Assembly (NCBI GenBank): GCA_964396185.1
Contig: CAYNEI010000054.1
Coordinates: 1 to 15,701, forward strand
Reading direction: 5' to 3'
Source: CAYNEI01 sp964396185
GTDB taxonomy: Archaea > Thermoplasmatota > SW-10-69-26
Length of the DNA: 15,701 bases
Positions within the stretch are counted from its first letter, which is position 1. Each line of letters begins with the position of its first letter. Below, in pieces: positions 1 through 6,606 of this stretch. The translations under genes and the position numbers were made by a program. The notes beneath the pieces were generated by a model. The model worked only from the letters and a program-made list of their open reading frames with translations. It was not told where the DNA came from and searched no databases.

Positions 1-354
1 GTCGCCTCGAACCCCACGTGGAAGGCACGGTTCGGCCGCCACGGTGCAGCCAACGTGAAGGAGGATGCACCCGCCCAGCTGATCCCGCCCCTGGGCTGGT
101 TGGTGGCTGACAAACTGGCTACCGTGCCGATGCGCCGAAGCCTCTCGGACGCGCCGGACAAACGAGCCAAGGACTTCATCGACGTCTACCATCTCGTGTT
201 CCATAACACCGTCGGCACCCAGCCGCGGGACCTGGTTGACGACGTCCCATCGGAAGCGAGAAGAGCGTCGCTCGACTTCATCGGCGGCGCGAAGAGCACG
301 CGGCCAGAATACGAGGATCAGTTGGTGACTCTTTCCGAGTGGCTGAGCATGTGA
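1..354 (+). CDS. AbiEii/AbiGii-like nucleotidyltransferase, C-terminal part (5' end outside window)
   Basis: The frame is open from the first base, so 117 residues of a longer protein are visible; the first internal in-frame start candidate is a GTG at 55, but the frame continues upstream of it. Visible features: a hydrophobic segment leading into W-L-V-A-D-K-L-A-T, then 20-25 residues later R-A-K-D-F-I-D-V-Y-H-L. This spacing resembles the C-terminal motifs of AbiEii-type nucleotidyltransferases (a lysine in a helix, then a basic residue followed by DxxD). In that family these are the toxin halves of type IV toxin-antitoxin/abortive-infection systems, though many stand-alone members have no known role. 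The catalytic GGxxxR/DxD half would lie left of the window. The gene ends just before an attC-like site, as expected for an integron cassette gene. The family call rests on two short motifs and is tentative. Confidence 0.5.
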   Translation, partial: VASNPTWKARFGRHGAANVKEDAPAQLIPPLGWLVADKLATVPMRRSLSDAPDKRAKDFIDVYHLVFHNTVGTQPRDLVDDVPSEARRASLDFIGGAKSTRPEYEDQLVTLSEWLSM

Positions 355-364
355 GATCGCCGTA

Positions 365-444
365 TACGCGCTGGTCGCTCAAGCCGACGCGCGACCATTG
401 GCGCAAACTATGAGGCCGCGCGCGGCTTAGCTCAACCGTTGGGT
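365..444 (+). other. attC-like integron recombination site 1
   Basis: The 3' core (R') GTTGGGT at 438-444 fits the GTTRRRY consensus, with the expected cut between G438 and T439. Nine bases upstream of it ends a stem arm at 414-428. It pairs with 381-396 as AAGCCG/CGGCTT, then CGCGCG/CGCGCG, then CC/GG. A387 is left unpaired and A394 faces C416. An extrahelical A after AAGCCG is the same position as in aadA-type attC sites. The 5' core (R'') expected at 365-371 is degenerate (TACGCGC). The apical loop is about 17 nt. The site lies between the stop of the upstream gene and the start of the next one, with correct polarity. It shares TCGCTC, CGCGCGACC and GCGCAA with attC-like site 2. Confidence 0.75.
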
Positions 445-448
445 GGGC

Positions 449-1255
449 ATGATGGTGTCCCTGGAAGATGTCGTCGAGGTTTGCGAGGCGTTCGTCGATC
501 GAGCACGAGGTGTGGCTGCGACGAGCCCCCGAGCCTACCACAGTGGCCTACTGTTCTCCAAGGTCACGCACCACGGGCGCTCGATGTTGACGCTGGCCGA
601 GGACAGACTTGCGGCAGACGTGGCGGGGATCTGCATGCTCGCTCGAGCCATCGTCGAGGCACATGACGCCGCCGCGTATCTATTGGAAACAGGAATCGAC
701 GAGGCCGATGCGGAGTTGCGGACGGAGTTATTCTTGCTGAATCACGCGACCGGCCACGGCGCGATCGAGGATGCGCTAGGGACGAACCCGAGCGGCGGCC
801 TCGCAGATGGATTCCGTCAAATGTCGATCGAGAGGCTTGAGGAGAACGCGGCCTTCACCCGGTTGACCAGGAAGCAGAAGCGATCTCTCCTACGCGGGCG
901 GCACCCGTTCGGGCTCTCGGAGCCAACCGACTACTCCGTCCTCGAGCCCCAGGTAGCGCGAGGCCTCTACTCCATGTTCTCTCACAATGTCCATCCGTTC
1001 TCCTTGGGCCTCCATCATAAGGGAGGCGGCCACCTGCATCCGGCTGGCAAGGTTAACGCGTTCCGATTGGCCGGGAGCACCGCCAGCCTCTACCTTGCCC
1101 ACTTCGCGTGGCGCTACTGGACCCTCCGCAGCGCAGCGATCAAGACGTTCACCGACAGGGAGCGGAAAATCATCTCGGACGCGAAGGCTAGTCGGGCGGT
1201 TCACGACATCCTAGATGGAATCGCTCGATCTCAGACCTACATGTTTGACGAGTAG
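449..1255 (+). CDS. Hypothetical cassette protein resembling DUF5677
   Basis: A protein of about 268 residues with no catalytic motif I can name. A segment L-A-R-A-I-V-E-A-H-D-A-A-A-Y-L-L near residues 65-80 and a later Y-S-M-F-S-H-N-V-H-P near 175-185 recall the all-helical DUF5677 family and its conserved R..E and S..H positions; this likeness is from memory and weak. It is helix-rich and soluble, with no signal peptide. I start it at ATG 449; ATG 452 is equally possible (GGTGGG lies 4 nt upstream of it). A GTG at 443 lies inside the R' core of the preceding attC-like site. The start sits within 10 bp of that core and the stop 2 bp before the next site, the tight packing typical of integron cassettes. 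Lower-GC codons such as TTA and TAT set it apart from the genes to the right. Confidence 0.7.
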   Translation: MMVSLEDVVEVCEAFVDRARGVAATSPRAYHSGLLFSKVTHHGRSMLTLAEDRLAADVAGICMLARAIVEAHDAAAYLLETGIDEADAELRTELFLLNHATGHGAIEDALGTNPSGGLADGFRQMSIERLEENAAFTRLTRKQKRSLLRGRHPFGLSEPTDYSVLEPQVARGLYSMFSHNVHPFSLGLHHKGGGHLHPAGKVNAFRLAGSTASLYLAHFAWRYWTLRSAAIKTFTDRERKIISDAKASRAVHDILDGIARSQTYMFDE

Positions 1256-1257
1256 CC

Positions 1258-1336
1258 ACCCTACAAATCGCTCGACCCAACGCGCGACCTGCGCAACGTT
1301 GATGCAGTCGCGCGCGGGTCAGGTCTAGCGTTAGGC
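1258..1336 (+). other. attC-like integron recombination site 2
   Basis: The 5' core (R'') ACCCTAC at 1258-1264 matches RYYYAAC at 6 of 7 positions, and the 3' core (R') GTTAGGC at 1330-1336 matches GTTRRRY fully. Both cores are separated from the stem by exactly 9 nt (1265-1273 and 1321-1329). The stem pairs GACCC 1274-1278 with GGGTC 1316-1320, and 1281-1288 with 1307-1314. A1279 is extrahelical and A1280 faces C1315. The loop is about 18 nt. This symmetry, the extra base in the 5' arm only and the position directly after a stop codon are the diagnostic features of attC. The cassette between the two sites would run from T439 to G1330, 892 bp. Confidence 0.85.
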
Positions 1337-1391
1337 TGCATAGTCTGCAGGGTCTCGGTCATCCATCAACGAGGCTAAGCGGCTGCGCGGA

Positions 1392-1409
1392 TATACTGCT
1401 CAAGAAGGA
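1392..1409 (+). promoter_or_regulatory. Possible promoter element and ribosome binding site of the reductase cassette
   Basis: TATACT at 1392-1397 would serve as a bacterial -10 element or an archaeal TATA box; no good -35 hexamer is present 16-18 bp upstream. AAGGA at 1405-1409 lies 6 nt before ATG 1416 and is a convincing Shine-Dalgarno site. A cassette carrying its own expression signals is less usual but known. The promoter part is weak. Confidence 0.4.
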
Positions 1410-1415
1410 ATTGAT

Positions 1416-1946
1416 ATGGCTAAGCTCGTGTTCGGCATGAACCAGTCTCTGGACGGCTACGTCGACCACATGGCGTTTGCGCCAAGCCTCACGCTCTTCC
1501 GGCACTTCATTGAGGAGGCTCAGGGGCAGGTCGGAAGCATCTACGGTCGTCACATGTATGAGATCATGCGTTACTGGGATGACGATCATCCTGAATGGAA
1601 TGCAGAGGAACACGCCTTCGCGGCGGCGTGGCGGAAGCAGACGAAATGGGTCGTCTCGCGCACGTTGAAGTCCGTCGGCCCCAACGCCAAGCTCGTTGAG
1701 AATGATCTCGAGGGCGCGATTCGCGAGCTGAAGACCGAGCGCGATGGGGAGATCGAAGTCGCTGGCCCGAACCTGGCGCACAGCCTCACCGAACTTGGCC
1801 TAATCGATGAGTATCGCATCTATCTGCATCCCGTCGTGCTTGGTCACGGCAAACCGTATTTCGCCGGACCCCGGCCGCCGCTCCGTCTCATGACTCATGA
1901 CCGGATCGGCGAGGATGTGATCAGGTTGACCTACGTTCCTGCTTGA
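1416..1946 (+). CDS. Dihydrofolate reductase-fold (RibD C-terminal-like) family protein
   Basis: A 176-residue protein, the normal length for the small reductases of the RibD C-terminal/DHFR-like family (YyaP/YwjB type). Visible hallmarks: an N-terminal M-x-Q-S-L-D-G-Y-V-D strand-loop, a Y-G-R-H-M-Y-E segment near residue 45, V-V-S-R-T-L near 78, the G-P-N-L-A nucleotide-loop region near 117-121, and the C-terminal Y-R-I-Y-L-H-P-V-V-L-G-H-G-K-P-Y-F signature. Family members are NAD(P)H-dependent reductases of mostly unknown substrate; this is not a classical trimethoprim-resistance DfrA or DfrB. The start is fixed by AAGGA 6 nt upstream. It follows attC-like site 2 but has no attC after it: its stop is 15 bp from the convergent menE stop. 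Codon use is bacterial-looking and unlike the men genes. Confidence 0.85.
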   Translation: MAKLVFGMNQSLDGYVDHMAFAPSLTLFRHFIEEAQGQVGSIYGRHMYEIMRYWDDDHPEWNAEEHAFAAAWRKQTKWVVSRTLKSVGPNAKLVENDLEGAIRELKTERDGEIEVAGPNLAHSLTELGLIDEYRIYLHPVVLGHGKPYFAGPRPPLRLMTHDRIGEDVIRLTYVPA

Positions 1947-1961
1947 TCTCTTGCATACCCT

Positions 1962-3401
1962 TCAACCATCGAACACCGCCCGAACCGCCGCCCGATCCAC
2001 CTTCCCGTTGGCGTTCCGCGGCAACGCCTCCACGAACACGAACCCCCGCGGCAGCTTGGCCTTCGAGAGCAGCTCCCGGCAGTGCTGGGTCAGCTCGGCC
2101 TCGGCCACGGCCGGCTCGGTCACCACCGCGGCCACCACGCGCTGGCCCCACTCGGGATCCGGGAGGCCCACCACGGCGGCCTGGCGCACCGCTGGGTGCT
2201 CGGCCAGCACGGCCTCGATCTCCACCGGGTCCACGGTCACGCCTCCCGTGACGATGCGTTGCGAGAGCCGGCCGGTCACCCAGAGGTGGCCCGCTTCGTC
2301 GAGACGACCCAGATCCCCGGTGTGCAGCCAGCCGTCCTCATCGATGGGGGCGCTCGCTTCGCCGAGATAGCCGGTGGTGAGGGCCGGCGAGCGCGCCAGG
2401 ATCTCGCCCTCGTCGCTGATGGCCAAATCGACCCCCGCCAGTGCCGGGCCAGCCGTGCCGGGCTTGGCGCGCGTCAGCTCCGGCGGGGCAGTGGCGAGCT
2501 GGCTGGCCGCCTCGGTCTGGCCGTAGGTCACCGCGACCGGCCAGCCTGCCTCCAAGGCGCGCTCAAGCAGAGGCGCTGGCGTGGCCGCACCGCCCAGGAG
2601 CACCAGCTCCAGGCTCCCAGGTGCCTGCTCACCTTCGCTGGCATCCAGCAGGCGCTCCAGCATCACGGGTACGAGACTCGTGTGCGTGATGCGAGCCTGC
2701 TTGATGGCATGGAGGACGGGGCCGGGCTCGAAGCGCGGGCGCGGGATGACCGTGCTGCCCACCACGGCCGCGCGCAGCCAGAGGGCCAGGCCCCCGATGT
2801 GGGCGGGGGAGAGCACCGAGAGCCAGCGATCCTCGGGGCTCAAGGCCAGGTGGTCCATGGTGGCCTGGGCATGGGCTTGGTGGCCTTGGTCGGTGAACTG
2901 GGCCAGGTTCGGCTGCCCGGTGGTGCCGCTGGTGGCCACGATGGTGTGGGTGGACCCGGCGCTCACGCCGGGGAGCGGTTCATCGGATGCAGGGAGCTGC
3001 TCAAGGGTGAGCGCGCGCGTGCCCTGGGTGTGGTCCAGGCTGGCGATGGGGGCCTGCTGGACCACGCGGCTGGCCTGGGTCTCGGTTTCCTGGTTGCACA
3101 GCACCAGGCGGGGCCGCAGGCGTGCGAGCACGTTGACGAGCTCCCGGTCGCTCCAGCCAGGGTGGAGCATAGCCAGGCCGGCGCCCGTGCGGGGAACACC
3201 GTGGACCACGGCGCCCACTTGAGGGCCGTTGGGCACGAGCGCGGCCACGGTGGAGCCGGGCTGGGCCCCGGCGTCGGCGAGGTGGCGGGCCAGGGTCGTG
3301 GCATGGGCGTCTAGCTCCTCGTAACTCCATTTGATGCCACCGGCTTCGATGGCCACGGCTTTGGGCCGGGCCTGGGCTTGGCGGGTCAGCGCGTCGGCCA
3401 T
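1962..3401 (-). CDS. menE: o-Succinylbenzoate-CoA ligase MenE
   Basis: Adenylate-forming enzyme (ANL superfamily), 479 aa, that activates o-succinylbenzoate with ATP and ligates CoA for menaquinone synthesis in the cytosol. Motifs: phosphate-binding loop T-S-G-T-T-G-Q-P-N at residues 157-165, Y-G-Q-T-E at 293-297, W-L-H-T-G-D at 358-363, G-R at 377-378, the hinge and C-terminal lid, and N-A-N-G-K-V-D-R at 464-470 with the catalytic lysine K467. Oddity: the lysine usual at the end of the phosphate loop (PK) is asparagine here (N165). Length and every other motif are typical of MenE. It is the last gene of the men operon; its ATG lies 16 nt inside the end of menC, suggesting translational coupling. 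An AGGA stands 9 nt upstream. Its stop faces the foreign + strand genes. Confidence 0.9.
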   Translation of the reverse strand: MADALTRQAQARPKAVAIEAGGIKWSYEELDAHATTLARHLADAGAQPGSTVAALVPNGPQVGAVVHGVPRTGAGLAMLHPGWSDRELVNVLARLRPRLVLCNQETETQASRVVQQAPIASLDHTQGTRALTLEQLPASDEPLPGVSAGSTHTIVATSGTTGQPNLAQFTDQGHQAHAQATMDHLALSPEDRWLSVLSPAHIGGLALWLRAAVVGSTVIPRPRFEPGPVLHAIKQARITHTSLVPVMLERLLDASEGEQAPGSLELVLLGGAATPAPLLERALEAGWPVAVTYGQTEAASQLATAPPELTRAKPGTAGPALAGVDLAISDEGEILARSPALTTGYLGEASAPIDEDGWLHTGDLGRLDEAGHLWVTGRLSQRIVTGGVTVDPVEIEAVLAEHPAVRQAAVVGLPDPEWGQRVVAAVVTEPAVAEAELTQHCRELLSKAKLPRGFVFVEALPRNANGKVDRAAVRAVFDG

Positions 3402-4516
3402 CCTGGCACGTCCTGGACAAGGGGCCGGGTGAGCCAGGCGCCGTGCCCGGGGGCTGTGGGCACGCTCATGGCTCCGCCCTCGATGCGTTCGTCGAAGCTG
3501 GCGGGTTCGTCGAGCAGGAGGTGGCCGGTGGCCAGCCCGCAGGCGTGCTTGAGCGGGCCCAGGGCGGCAGCGGTGTGCAGCGCTCCGGCCCGCGCGATGG
3601 CACTGTCGATCGTGCTGGTCACCACCACGGGCACATCATGAGCCTCCGCGATGCGCGCGATCTCCAGGGCCTTGTCGGGCCCGCCGACGACCATGGGCTT
3701 GACCACGAGCACATCGGCGGCCTCGGCCTCCACCACGGCCTGGGCGGTGGCGGGGGTGAGCACGGGCTCGTCGGCAGCCACCGGCGCGATGTCCAGCGCG
3801 CGTAGGGCGGCCATGGCCTCGAGCTCGCGCGGTGGCAGGGGCTGCTCGACGTACTCGAGCTCGTAAGCGGCCATGGCCTCCAGGTGCTCGGTGGCGGTGG
3901 CCAGATCCGGCCACGCGCCGTTGATGTCGATGCGCAAGCGTACACCCTGGCCCGCGGCCTTCCGGACTGAGGCCACGCGTTCGAGGTCTCGCTGGTCGTC
4001 CCGGCCGCCCTTGAGCTTGATCGTCTGGAAGCCTGCTTGGACCGCTTGGCTCGCCTGCTCGCCGGCCTGCTCCGGGGTGCCGTCTGGGATCGTGGCGTTG
4101 ACCGCAACCTGGCTGGCCGGAGCGCGACCGTCCAGATACTCGGTGGCCAAGAGGGTGGCCAGGGGTTGATCGCGGTGCTGGCCGAGCAGATCCATGAGCG
4201 CCAGGCTGAGCGCGAAGCGAGCCGTGCGCGCGCGCCGGGTGCCCGGGAGCAGGGTGTCGAGCTGGGCGAGCCCGGTGGCGATGTCCGGTTCGCGTTGCTT
4301 GAGCTTCTGGAGCCCGGAGACGAGCACGCGGCTGGCGTGGTGCTCGTTCTCGGTGCGGTTCGAGAGGGGGCTGGCTTCGCCCAGGCCCCGGGCGCCCGTG
4401 TCGGCGTCCAGGCGCACGATGAGCCCGCTGCGCCAGGCGTGCTCGGCGGTGGCTGAGACGTAGGGCTGGCTGAGCTCGCAGTCGTAGCGGCCCACCTCCC
4501 CGTCCACGAGCTTCAA
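3386..4516 (-). CDS. menC: o-Succinylbenzoate synthase MenC
   Basis: Enolase-superfamily enzyme that dehydrates SHCHC to o-succinylbenzoate. From the TTG at 4516 it has 376 aa. Residues: I-K-L-K-G-G at 166-171 (K167/K169, the acid/base pair of the superfamily), metal ligands D197 in R-I-D-I-N-G, E224 in Y-V-E-Q-P, and D249 in A-A-D-E-P, and K273 in V-V-K-P. This set is complete, so the enzyme should be active. The open frame runs further upstream to 4894, but that part is antiparallel-looking low-complexity sequence inside menA. I take TTG 4516, whose TTGA overlap with the menA stop implies coupling; GTG 4507 is the alternative (373 aa). It overlaps menE by 16 nt. Other enolase-superfamily activities (N-succinylamino acid racemase, dipeptide epimerase) are unlikely in this operon. 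Confidence 0.9.
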   Translation of the reverse strand: MKLVDGEVGRYDCELSQPYVSATAEHAWRSGLIVRLDADTGARGLGEASPLSNRTENEHHASRVLVSGLQKLKQREPDIATGLAQLDTLLPGTRRARTARFALSLALMDLLGQHRDQPLATLLATEYLDGRAPASQVAVNATIPDGTPEQAGEQASQAVQAGFQTIKLKGGRDDQRDLERVASVRKAAGQGVRLRIDINGAWPDLATATEHLEAMAAYELEYVEQPLPPRELEAMAALRALDIAPVAADEPVLTPATAQAVVEAEAADVLVVKPMVVGGPDKALEIARIAEAHDVPVVVTSTIDSAIARAGALHTAAALGPLKHACGLATGHLLLDEPASFDERIEGGAMSVPTAPGHGAWLTRPLVQDVPGWPTR

Positions 4517-5415
4517 AGCACCAGCCCCAGGGAGAGCAGCACGCCGTAGACGGCCAGCACGCGGGCCGTGGAGGCCAGCACCGGGTCCAGCTCGCCGTGG
4601 GTCTCGAAGGTGAGCACGGACCGCATCGGGCCGAGGGCCACCACGCCGGCGAGCAGGGCCACGAGCGCCCACGGGCTCCATGCGAACCACACGACGCCCA
4701 CGATCGGCGCAGCCATGGCCAGGGTGAGCAGGCCCACGTACTCGGCCTGGGTGCCCCGCACGCCGAGCAGGACGGCCAGGGTGCGCTTGCCGGCAGCCGT
4801 GTCCGTGGGGATGTCGCGCAGGTTGTTGACCACGAGGATGTTCGTGGTGAGCGCCCCGATGCCTGCTCCTGCCACGAGCGTGCCCAGCGACCACTCGAGG
4901 GCTTGCACGTAGTAGGTGCCGGCTACGGCCACCAAGCCGAAGAACACGAGGACGAACAGATCACCCAAGCCGTGGTAGCCGAAGGGCCAGGGCCCACCCG
5001 TGTAGAGCACGCCGGCAGCCACGGAGGCCACACCGATGACCAAGATGGGCCAGCCGCCGATCCACACCAAGCTCGCGCCCAGCGCCACGGCCAGCGCGAA
5101 GGTGGTGACCATCCAGGCCTTCACCTCGCTCGGGCTCACGAGACCGGCCTGGGTGACGCGCAGCTCGCCGGCGCGGTCGTCGTTGTCGGCGCCCTTGACG
5201 AAGTCGAAGTAGTCGTTGGCGAAGTTCGTGCCGACCTGGAGGAGCAGCGCGCAGGTCAACGCCACCAGGGCCGGCCAGAGGGAGAAGACGCCTGCCGACC
5301 AGGCCAGCGCAGTGCCCACGAGCACTGGTGCTGCTGCCGCGGGCAGCGTGCGAGGCCGGGCAGCGTGGACGAGCACGCCGAAGCGCGTGGCAGGCGCGGT
5401 AGGGGTCTCGGTCAT
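4513..5415 (-). CDS. menA: 1,4-Dihydroxy-2-naphthoate prenyltransferase MenA
   Basis: Integral membrane UbiA-family enzyme that attaches the polyprenyl chain to DHNA to give demethylmenaquinone. It has 300 aa and about nine hydrophobic segments. The first Asp-rich motif is N-F-A-N-D-Y-F-D at 64-71, continuing F-V-K-G-A-D-N-D-D; the second is N-N-L-R-D-I-P-T-D at 197-205, followed by A-G-K-R-T-L. Both are the MenA forms of the Mg-diphosphate-binding sites. The frame is open to 5733, but homology begins only after ATG 5415 (M-T-E-T-P), with R-P-R-T-L-P at 20-25; ATG 5433 is an alternative. There is no Shine-Dalgarno site, but a TATA-like box sits about 33 nt upstream, so menA may have its own near-leaderless transcript. 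It overlaps menC by the TTGA tetranucleotide. Confidence 0.93.
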   Translation of the reverse strand: MTETPTAPATRFGVLVHAARPRTLPAAAAPVLVGTALAWSAGVFSLWPALVALTCALLLQVGTNFANDYFDFVKGADNDDRAGELRVTQAGLVSPSEVKAWMVTTFALAVALGASLVWIGGWPILVIGVASVAAGVLYTGGPWPFGYHGLGDLFVLVFFGLVAVAGTYYVQALEWSLGTLVAGAGIGALTTNILVVNNLRDIPTDTAAGKRTLAVLLGVRGTQAEYVGLLTLAMAAPIVGVVWFAWSPWALVALLAGVVALGPMRSVLTFETHGELDPVLASTARVLAVYGVLLSLGLVL

Positions 5416-5444
5416 GCAGGGTGGCGCGCCCATGGCAGGAGGGG

Positions 5445-5451
5445 TCAAAAG
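5445..5451 (-). promoter_or_regulatory. Putative TATA box of menA
   Basis: CTTTTGA read on the - strand is the most AT-rich hexamer in the 150-bp gap upstream of menA. Its centre is 33 nt from ATG 5415, which would put the transcription start about 6 nt before the start codon. No Shine-Dalgarno site precedes menA, which agrees with a very short leader. This is a pattern match only. Confidence 0.45.
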
Positions 5452-5459
5452 GGCTTCCC

Positions 5460-5558
5460 ACGGAGCGCGAAGTGCTCTCGGAGCTGGCCAGCCGCGACAT
5501 CCCCATCTCCTACGACGCTGAGGACCTCGAAGAGGATCTCGGGTCGGGCCTGGGGTGA
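5460..5558 (+). pseudogene. Coding-like fragment on the strand opposite the men operon
   Basis: In the gap between menA and the secreted-protein gene, the + strand holds 32 codons ending in TGA at 5556 that read like real protein: T-E-R-E-V-L-S-E-L-A, then S-R-D-I-P-I-S-Y-D-A-E-D-L-E-E-D-L. Nearly all third positions are G or C and the composition is acidic and helical, like a genuine C-terminus. The - strand reading of the same DNA looks like noise. No in-frame ATG is present; the nearest GTG (5421) lies in the menA start region, so it is either a small protein with an unusual start or the leftover 3' end of a gene lost when this part of the operon was rearranged. I do not recognise the family. 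Confidence 0.4.
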
Positions 5559-5564
5559 CTGCAG

Positions 5565-6593
5565 TCAGGACGCAGCAGGGGTACCGTCTGTCCCGACCGG
5601 TGACGCGATCGCCGCGGTCAACAGCACGACGGTCCAGTCCGCGCACGTCTGGTACGGGACGCTGACCCCCGTGGTCGCTCGGATCGCCTGCTCGGCCAGG
5701 CAAGGCTGTTCGCTGGAGGCGACGGCGGGCCAATCGAGGGTGAACGCGTACGCTCCGGCGCCCTCTCCCCAGAGATGGTACTCCCGCGCCTCATGGCCTT
5801 GGACGGCGGGGCCCGTGAAGCCGATCTCGAGGCCATCGTCGTGGGCATCTCCGACCACCACGTACTGAGCCCACAGGGGGTCATCGGCTTGGACCTCGCG
5901 CTCGCCCGAGTCGATCTCGCGGTAGCGCAGCGAGTTGAACGGCCCATCCACCACCGTTCGGTCGTCCGAGGCGAAGGCGCCCTCGGTCACGAGCGCTGCC
6001 GAGCCCGTGGACTTGGCCAGGATCTCGACCCCATCCTCGCCCAGCACGTCGAACTCCCCGTGCCACCAGCCTTCTGCATCCCCCAGCACGGTGTAGATCC
6101 ACTCCCCTGGCTCTTGGGCCACCCACCACGTCGAGATGCCCAAGCCCTCGGGGCTGGTCAGGAACGGCACGTGGACCGGGCTTCGCGGGTGGACCACGAG
6201 CGAGCCGTCCGAGGGGAGGGTGCCTTGGTGGTGGACCTCGGTCTGCGTGGAGGAGAAGGCCACCGTGCGAGCGGCTGCCCAGAACGGCTCGTCGGGGCTC
6301 TCGGCTGGGGCGAGATGGGCCGTCCAGGCGTAGGCGGCGGTGCGGTTGCCGGCCCCCTCTGCGTAGGCGCGTACACCGAACCGGGCTCCCTCGTCGACCT
6401 GGATGTGCCAGGCCACGGCGATGGCCTCGCTGCCCTCGGCTCGGTCGACGACGGGTGGAGGGCCTGGATGGGTGGCTGATGCGACGCCGAGCAGGCCTGC
6501 TGAGGCCAACAGGAGACAGGCCACCAGGAGGACCGAGCGCTGCGCGTGGTCCCGGGGGGTGGCCTCCATCGGGGCTGGATGGCCGGGGGTCAC
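5565..6593 (-). CDS. Secreted protein of unknown function inside the men operon
   Basis: 342 aa from GTG 6593, or 334 aa from ATG 6569; neither has a clear ribosome binding site. A signal peptide is plain: basic H-A-Q-R, hydrophobic S-V-L-L-V-A-C-L-L-L-A-S-A-G-L-L-G-V, then A-S-A before a proline-rich mature start (cleavage near residue 41). The rest is rich in alternating hydrophobic residues, Trp, Gly and Asp, suggesting one or two beta-sandwich domains. Two cysteines near the C-terminus (in E-Q-P-C-L-A and Y-Q-T-C-A-D) could form a disulfide. There is no obvious membrane anchor or enzyme motif. It begins 13 nt after menB and so is probably co-transcribed, although no menaquinone enzyme is exported. 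Family not recognised. Confidence 0.75.
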   Translation of the reverse strand: MTPGHPAPMEATPRDHAQRSVLLVACLLLASAGLLGVASATHPGPPPVVDRAEGSEAIAVAWHIQVDEGARFGVRAYAEGAGNRTAAYAWTAHLAPAESPDEPFWAAARTVAFSSTQTEVHHQGTLPSDGSLVVHPRSPVHVPFLTSPEGLGISTWWVAQEPGEWIYTVLGDAEGWWHGEFDVLGEDGVEILAKSTGSAALVTEGAFASDDRTVVDGPFNSLRYREIDSGEREVQADDPLWAQYVVVGDAHDDGLEIGFTGPAVQGHEAREYHLWGEGAGAYAFTLDWPAVASSEQPCLAEQAIRATTGVSVPYQTCADWTVVLLTAAIASPVGTDGTPAAS

Positions 6594-6606
6594 CTTGAAC
6601 CCATCG

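Noticed and set aside
1960..1966. CTTCAAC, 6 of 7 match to the attC 5' core, after the reductase gene
   Set aside because: It overlaps the menE stop codon and no stem arms or 3' GTTRRRY core follow at the right spacing, so it is probably chance.
4517..4894. N-terminal extension of menC within menA
   Set aside because: The extension is Gly/Arg/His-rich noise opposite the MenA frame; MenC homology begins right at the TTGA overlap.
5416..5733. N-terminal extension of menA
   Set aside because: MenA proteins start just before the R-P-R-T segment; the extension is Arg/Pro-rich, and the true start ATG 5415 lies downstream of a TATA-like box.
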